Shown here: positions 60,128-64,000 of the stretch, piece by piece | Layout: the number at the start of each line of letters is the position of its first letter | How positions within the stretch are numbered: position 1 is the first letter of the stretch | From: Oscillospiraceae bacterium | GTDB lineage: Bacteria; Bacillota; Clostridia; Lachnospirales; Lachnospiraceae | Reading direction: 5' to 3' | DNA length: 64,000 bases | Assembly (NCBI GenBank): GCA_021771715.1 | Contig: JAETOO010000001.1 | Location: 434,001-498,000, forward strand | Notes under the pieces: model-generated | The model's database searches: none | Seen by the model: only the letters and a program-made list of their open reading frames with translations | Told to the model about the DNA's origin: nothing | Position numbers and translations under genes: made by a program

Positions 60128-61450
60128 TTACTCTGCGGTTGCGGTAGCTGCTACCTCAGTTGCCCAGCCGTCTACGAATGCGGTCACAACTGCATCCCAC
60201 TCGCCGGTGCCCTGTGCATACTCAAGCAGTGCGCTGCCTACGCCGTTCTTCCAGTTCTCGGACGGCATCGTGGTGAAGCACCATGCAACGGAGGTCTTGC
60301 CAGCGTCGATGTACTCGTTTGCCGCGTCAAGAAGCGGGTTCGCCGCTACATACTCCTCTGTGAAGGTGTCAAACGGAGTCGCAAAGCCCATATCCTTCGC
60401 CAGAGAGTTTCTGCCCTCGTCGCTCGTCACAACCCAGTTCAGGAAGTCAAGAGTCGCCTGGATATCCTCCTCGGATGCCTTGCCGTTTACACACCAGTAG
60501 TTCTCGGAACCGGTGCAAAGGCCCTGGTTCTCCTCGCCCTCTACGCCGATGAAGATCGGAAGCATGCCGAGATCCTCGTCTGCCACCTCATTGCCCGTGA
60601 TGTCGCCGTAAGCCCAGGTACCGTTCTGGTAGAAGACCGCCGTGCCGAGCGCGAACTCTGCAGCCGCATCCTCGCCGGTCATGCCTGCCAGCATCGTCGG
60701 CTCACACGTCGCGTCTGTGATGTACAGATCCCAGATCGCCTTGTAGTTGTCGAGGTAGGTGCCCTTGATCGCGTCGGTCGAGCCGATGCCGTCTGCCTGG
60801 TACTCGTAGTAGATCGGCAGGTTCGCCAGATGCGTCTTGAATCTCCAGTCAGAGGAGGAGTCCATGCCAGCCGATGCGAATGCGCCGTCCACGCCGAGCT
60901 CATCCTTGCGCGCCTGAATGTCGTCCGCCACTGCCTTCAGTGTGTCAAAGCTCGTGATCTCAGAAGCGTCCGCGATCACCGCGCCGTCCAGTGCGCAGTA
61001 GTCTGCGAGGAGCGCCTTGTTGTAGATGATGCCGTAGGTCTCGATTACGTATGCGATGCCGTATACGGAGTCGCCATCCTTGAGCGCGAAGTCATCGCTC
61101 TTCAGGTGGGTGTACAGCTCGCTGTCCTTCAGGTCATAGCAGTAATCCTTCCAGGTCGCAAGGCCTACCGGGCCGTTTACCTGGAACAGCGTCGGAGCCT
61201 CGTCCTTCGCCATCTCGGACTTCAGAGTGGACTCATACGTGCCGGATGCCGCGGTCAGCACATTGACCTCCACGCCGGTCTGCTCGGTGTAGAGCTTTGC
61301 GAGAGCCTCCCAGTCCTCGCCCTGCTCCGGCTTGAAGTTCAGATAATAAACGGAGCCCTTTGCCTCCTCTGCCTGTGCCGGCACTGCCGCAAGGCCTGCC
61401 ACCATCGCCGCGGACATCGCTGCCGCAAAATACTTCTGGAATTTTCTCAT
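60128..61450 (-). CDS. Maltodextrin-type solute-binding protein
   Basis: A 440-residue binding protein: signal peptide (MRKFQKYFAAAMSAAMVAGL, cleavage near AQA-EE), then GSVYYLNFKPEQGEDWEALA, the ligand region DASEITSFDTLKAVADDIQ and DSVYGIAYVIETYGIIYNKA, and the C-terminal VAATATAE. No lipobox Cys. CUT1-type. Placement with MalF, MalG, LacI and malQ supports alpha-glucan ligands such as maltose or maltodextrin. Ligand identity is from context. Confidence 0.85.
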   Translation of the reverse strand: MRKFQKYFAAAMSAAMVAGLAAVPAQAEEAKGSVYYLNFKPEQGEDWEALAKLYTEQTGVEVNVLTAASGTYESTLKSEMAKDEAPTLFQVNGPVGLATWKDYCYDLKDSELYTHLKSDDFALKDGDSVYGIAYVIETYGIIYNKALLADYCALDGAVIADASEITSFDTLKAVADDIQARKDELGVDGAFASAGMDSSSDWRFKTHLANLPIYYEYQADGIGSTDAIKGTYLDNYKAIWDLYITDATCEPTMLAGMTGEDAAAEFALGTAVFYQNGTWAYGDITGNEVADEDLGMLPIFIGVEGEENQGLCTGSENYWCVNGKASEEDIQATLDFLNWVVTSDEGRNSLAKDMGFATPFDTFTEEYVAANPLLDAANEYIDAGKTSVAWCFTTMPSENWKNGVGSALLEYAQGTGEWDAVVTAFVDGWATEVAATATAE

Positions 61451-61500
61451 GTCTTACCTCTCCTTTTCTGAAAAATAATTTCGATGCCTGGTTGGAATGG

Positions 61501-61529
61501 TTACCGGAAACGCTATCGGTAACGTTTCC
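61501..61529. promoter_or_regulatory. Interleaved inverted repeats, candidate MalR operator
   Basis: TTACCG (61501-61506) pairs with CGGTAA (61517-61522), and GGAAACG (61506-61512) with CGTTTCC (61523-61529). The block lies just downstream of the promoter at 61543-61571, where a bound LacI protein would block transcription. A CcpA-type site is also possible. Confidence 0.6.
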
Positions 61530-61542
61530 AATTCGTGGTTTC

Positions 61543-61571
61543 ATAATAGCACAGATGTCCAGAATGCGCAA
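61543..61571 (-). promoter_or_regulatory. Promoter of the maltodextrin operon
   Basis: On minus: TTGCGC (61566-61571) and TATTAT (61543-61548), 17 nt apart. The transcript would begin next to the operator. Confidence 0.7.
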
Positions 61572-61694
61572 GAGGAAAATCCAGACAGACGGCAATTTTG
61601 TCAGCTGTCACAATTTGGTGAGGTGGATTTTGTGCGTATTGTACAAGAGAGAAGGAGGTGTGATAGATAATAAACTGGAAATATGGGGCAGAAA

Positions 61695-61733
61695 GGCGAA
61701 GCGTGTGGAACGGATGCTCCAAACTGCTTCGCC
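61695..61733 (-). terminator. Terminator after the SGNH gene
   Basis: Minus-strand stem GGCGAAGC / GCTTCGCC (61726-61733 and 61695-61702) with a 23-nt loop, followed by TTTCTG. Weak to moderate. Confidence 0.6.
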
Positions 61734-61743
61734 CTACTATTAC

Positions 61744-62787
61744 TCAAATGACATCTGCTGTGCTTTCTGGGTGCTCGCGCTGCGCGGCGGTGTCGGCCTC
61801 GTACAGAGCCAGATCCTCCTCCCACTGCGCGTAGGCCGGGTCCTCCCGGTGGTCCGGAAGCGGGCAGAGTTCCTCAAGCCACGCGCCCAGGCGCGCCGTG
61901 AGCTTCTCCGCTCCGGCGGTGTTCAGATGGGTTTTATCTCTGTAATCTGTAGCCGGATCGATCAGATCCGGCTCGTTTTTCTGACAGAAGAAAAACGGGA
62001 CGCCCTCCTCTGCGAGCAGCTCCTCCAGGGCGACATTGATCCCCTGGCGGCGATCGTACCGCTCCCGGTCGGTCTCCACGCCGTACGGCACGGCCAGCAT
62101 GGCAAATTTTGCCCCGTTCGCCTCGCAGAGCTCCTGAATCTTCCCAAGCCACGTCAGGCTGATCTCCGGGATCCCGGACGCCGCGGGCAGCTCGGGCTGT
62201 TCCGGGACGGCAACCGTATAGTCAATGCGCGCGCCCTTGAGATACGGCTTCGTGTGAAAATCATAATCCTCCAGCGACTCCCAGCGCCCGTGATACTTGA
62301 CGAAGGGCAGACAGTACGTCAGCTTTGTCTTCAATCCCTGATCCGCGAGCATCGTGTCGATCATCTCCAGCTTCGTCTTTCCAAAGCGCATCCCGTCGAA
62401 CGCCTGCCGCAGCCGCGCCTCGGAATTGTACAGCCCGTTGTACCACAGATAGTAGCTCTCCAGCACGACGATCTTCGGCTTCTGCCGCGTAAATGCCTCC
62501 TTTAAGAGGAAATACGAGGTCGCCGCCGTCTGCTCCGAGCTTCCCATATCATAGGAAGTGATTCCGTAATCCCGCCACAGCACGTTCGGCTGCACGCCGT
62601 AGTAGAGGTGACTGCTGCCCAGGAACAGGACATCGAGCGTGTCCTCCTCGATCTCGTAAAAGGAATGCACCATATCCGACTCCGCCCCGCTCTTTCTGCG
62701 CAGCACCTCGGAGATTTCGCCGAACAGCAGCACGCCGACCAGTAGAAACACAGCGATCGCCGCCAGCCATTTGATTGTCTTTTTCAT
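61744..62787 (-). CDS. SGNH/GDSL-like extracytoplasmic protein paired with MBOAT acyltransferase
   Basis: A 347-residue protein with one N-terminal membrane helix (KWLAAIAVFLLVGVLLFGE). The SGNH block I Ser is in VLFLGSSHLYYGVQP and the Asp/His pair in DYRDKTHLNTAGAEKL, which fits acyl transfer or hydrolysis outside the cell. Such proteins work with an MBOAT partner to O-acylate a wall polymer or exopolysaccharide, as in the DltB/DltD and AlgI/AlgJ pairs. The MBOAT gene lies directly upstream (22-nt gap). The acidic C-terminus (DLALYEADTAAQREH) is unusual. Confidence 0.82.
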   Translation of the reverse strand: MKKTIKWLAAIAVFLLVGVLLFGEISEVLRRKSGAESDMVHSFYEIEEDTLDVLFLGSSHLYYGVQPNVLWRDYGITSYDMGSSEQTAATSYFLLKEAFTRQKPKIVVLESYYLWYNGLYNSEARLRQAFDGMRFGKTKLEMIDTMLADQGLKTKLTYCLPFVKYHGRWESLEDYDFHTKPYLKGARIDYTVAVPEQPELPAASGIPEISLTWLGKIQELCEANGAKFAMLAVPYGVETDRERYDRRQGINVALEELLAEEGVPFFFCQKNEPDLIDPATDYRDKTHLNTAGAEKLTARLGAWLEELCPLPDHREDPAYAQWEEDLALYEADTAAQREHPESTADVI

Positions 62788-62808
62788 ATCACTGCCTCCT
62801 GCCGCCTC

Positions 62809-64000
62809 TCAGAACTGAAAGTAGATAAACTGACTCGCATCGTAGCCCGGCCCGTATACTCCGAAAATCAGGATGCCGAATATCCCCGCAAAGTATACCA
62901 GCCAGCGGAACCAGAGTCCCTGCCTGACAATCCACTCCGTCAGACGGAGCCCGCGGTATCGGCACAGATCGACGACGAACAGGATCAGCAGCGAGACGGC
63001 CAGAAGCTCCGCCGTATTCCTGGTCAGTCCCATCGCCGCCAGATTGTCTCCCCAGGTGAACCACCTGGTCCCGGCCAGCCCCAGAATCCGCAGCAGGATC
63101 TGAACGCCGTCCCTGCCGCCGGATGCCCGGAAGAAAATCCAGCTGATATCGATCAGCGCGAAGGTGAGCAGCGCCCGCAGCAGGCGGTGGCTGAAGGCCG
63201 ACTCATCCACCCCAAACACCCGATTGATCTCCCTGCGCAGCGGCCTAAGCCACTCGCCGATCACCTGATAGGCGCCGTTTAAAAAGCCCCAGAACACAAA
63301 ATGCCAGCTCGCGCCGTGCCAGAGGCCGCTCGTCACGAAGACGACCATCAGGTTGAACCACTTGCGCACTCTGCCCTTCCGGTTGCCGCCCAGCGGGATG
63401 TACAGATAATCGCGGAACCAGGTCGACAGCGAGATGTGCCATCTGCGCCAGAAGTCCGAGACCGACACTGCAAAGTACGGCGTGTTAAAATTTTCCATGA
63501 GCCGGAACCCCATGACCCGCGCGGCCCCGATCGCGATATTCGAGTAGCTCCCGAAATCGCAGTAGATCTGAAACGCGAACAGCACCGTCGCGACAAGCAG
63601 CTGAAACCCGGTCCGCTCCGCATACGTGTTGTAGATCCCGTCGACCGCCATCCCGAGGTACTCCGCGAGCACCACCTTCTGAAAGAATCCGTACAGCATC
63701 AGGAGCAGCCCGTCCCGCACGCGCGCAAAGTCAAAGCGGTGGCGCTCATTGATCTGGATCAGCAGGTTCTTCGAGCGCTCAATCGGCCCGGCGACCAGCT
63801 GCGGGAAAAACGACACAAACAGCGCATATTTCAGAAAATTCTTCTCCGCATAGATCTCCCCGCGATACACGTCGACGGTGTAGCTCAGCGCCTGGAACGT
63901 GTAAAAGGAGATCCCGACCGGCAAAATCACATCGAACGCGGGCGGCTGCGCCTCGATCTGGATCATATGCAGCACGCGGATTACTGTATCGGCGGCGAAC
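62809..64000 (-). CDS. MBOAT-family O-acyltransferase (AlgI-like), truncated by window edge
   Basis: The frame is open to the end of the window, so the true start is outside; about 397 residues are visible. Family features: PVGISFYTFQALSYTVDVYRG, FFPQLVAGPIERSKNLL, FWRRWHISLSTWFRDYLYIP and the catalytic His in GLWHGASWHFVFWGFLNG. Several membrane spans. MBOAT proteins move acyl groups across the membrane; with the SGNH gene it probably acetylates a surface polymer. The target polymer is not identifiable here. Confidence 0.9.
   Translation of the reverse strand, partial: FAADTVIRVLHMIQIEAQPPAFDVILPVGISFYTFQALSYTVDVYRGEIYAEKNFLKYALFVSFFPQLVAGPIERSKNLLIQINERHRFDFARVRDGLLLMLYGFFQKVVLAEYLGMAVDGIYNTYAERTGFQLLVATVLFAFQIYCDFGSYSNIAIGAARVMGFRLMENFNTPYFAVSVSDFWRRWHISLSTWFRDYLYIPLGGNRKGRVRKWFNLMVVFVTSGLWHGASWHFVFWGFLNGAYQVIGEWLRPLRREINRVFGVDESAFSHRLLRALLTFALIDISWIFFRASGGRDGVQILLRILGLAGTRWFTWGDNLAAMGLTRNTAELLAVSLLILFVVDLCRYRGLRLTEWIVRQGLWFRWLVYFAGIFGILIFGVYGPGYDASQFIYFQF

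Noticed and set aside
61660-61760. Small plus-strand gene with GGAGG-like start at about 61667
   Set aside because: The frame quickly becomes antisense to the SGNH gene and includes its terminator; no motif or conservation argument.
1-64000. tRNA or rRNA genes
   Set aside because: I saw no cloverleaf-type sequence with GGTTCGAATCC-like T-arm or CCA end, nor any rRNA signature; a dedicated scan would be more reliable.

Overview
The window looks like chromosome from a Gram-positive gut-type Firmicute, most likely a Lachnospiraceae-like Clostridia. The evidence is LPxTG wall anchors with a class C sortase, BceRSAB-type architecture, many CUT1 sugar ABC systems without their own ATPase, strong GGAGG ribosome binding sites and sigma-A type promoters. 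Most of the DNA is GC-rich (about 60% by eye on sampled lines). The first ~6.2 kb and much of the pilus locus are clearly more AT-rich.

Layout. 1-6130 (minus): a D-galactonate operon (GntR regulator, binding protein, two permeases, dgoD, dgoA, start of dgoK). 6724-11535 (plus): two GH13 alpha-glucosidases flanking an AraC regulator. 11708-16373 (minus): LacI regulator, SDR dehydrogenase, D-allulose 3-epimerase and an NCS1-like transporter, with two matching LacI-type operators upstream. 16752-17273: cyclophilin. 17623-20301 (minus): Cys-type sulfatase and its radical-SAM maturase. 20566-25446 (plus): a Bce-type peptide-antibiotic module (ATPase, permease, response regulator, kinase). 25472-26017: antitoxin plus a decayed GNAT toxin. 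26275-29814 (minus): rhaBAD. 30177-31362: Rpn nuclease remnant and an AP2-domain protein. 31559-41101 (minus): sortase-assembled pilus operon (signal peptidase, 1968-residue adhesin, major pilin, sortase C). 41165-41477: a probable invertible DNA switch with its tyrosine recombinase (41497-42336). 42534-44084 (plus): DUF2284 protein and AraC regulator. 44132-53733 (minus): oligopeptide ABC transporter, CocE-type hydrolase, MFS carrier and LacI regulator. 54160-55134 (plus): UroD-like protein. 55276-55463: a small hydrophobic peptide opposite a short RNA, probably a type I toxin-antitoxin pair. 55570-61450 (minus): maltodextrin operon. 61744-64000 (minus): SGNH protein and an MBOAT acyltransferase that runs off the end.

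The common theme is glycan and sugar-acid scavenging (galactonate, alpha-glucans, allulose, rhamnose, sulfated substrates, maltodextrin), each unit with its own local regulator, plus surface structures under apparent phase control. The two observations most worth following up are the 23-bp inverted repeats that bracket the DNA upstream of the pilus operon, beside a tyrosine recombinase, and the compact toxin/antisense-RNA locus near 55.4 kb. A recurring background feature is short degenerate tandem repeats (16 to 42 bp) in intergenic DNA and inside two genes of the Bce module.
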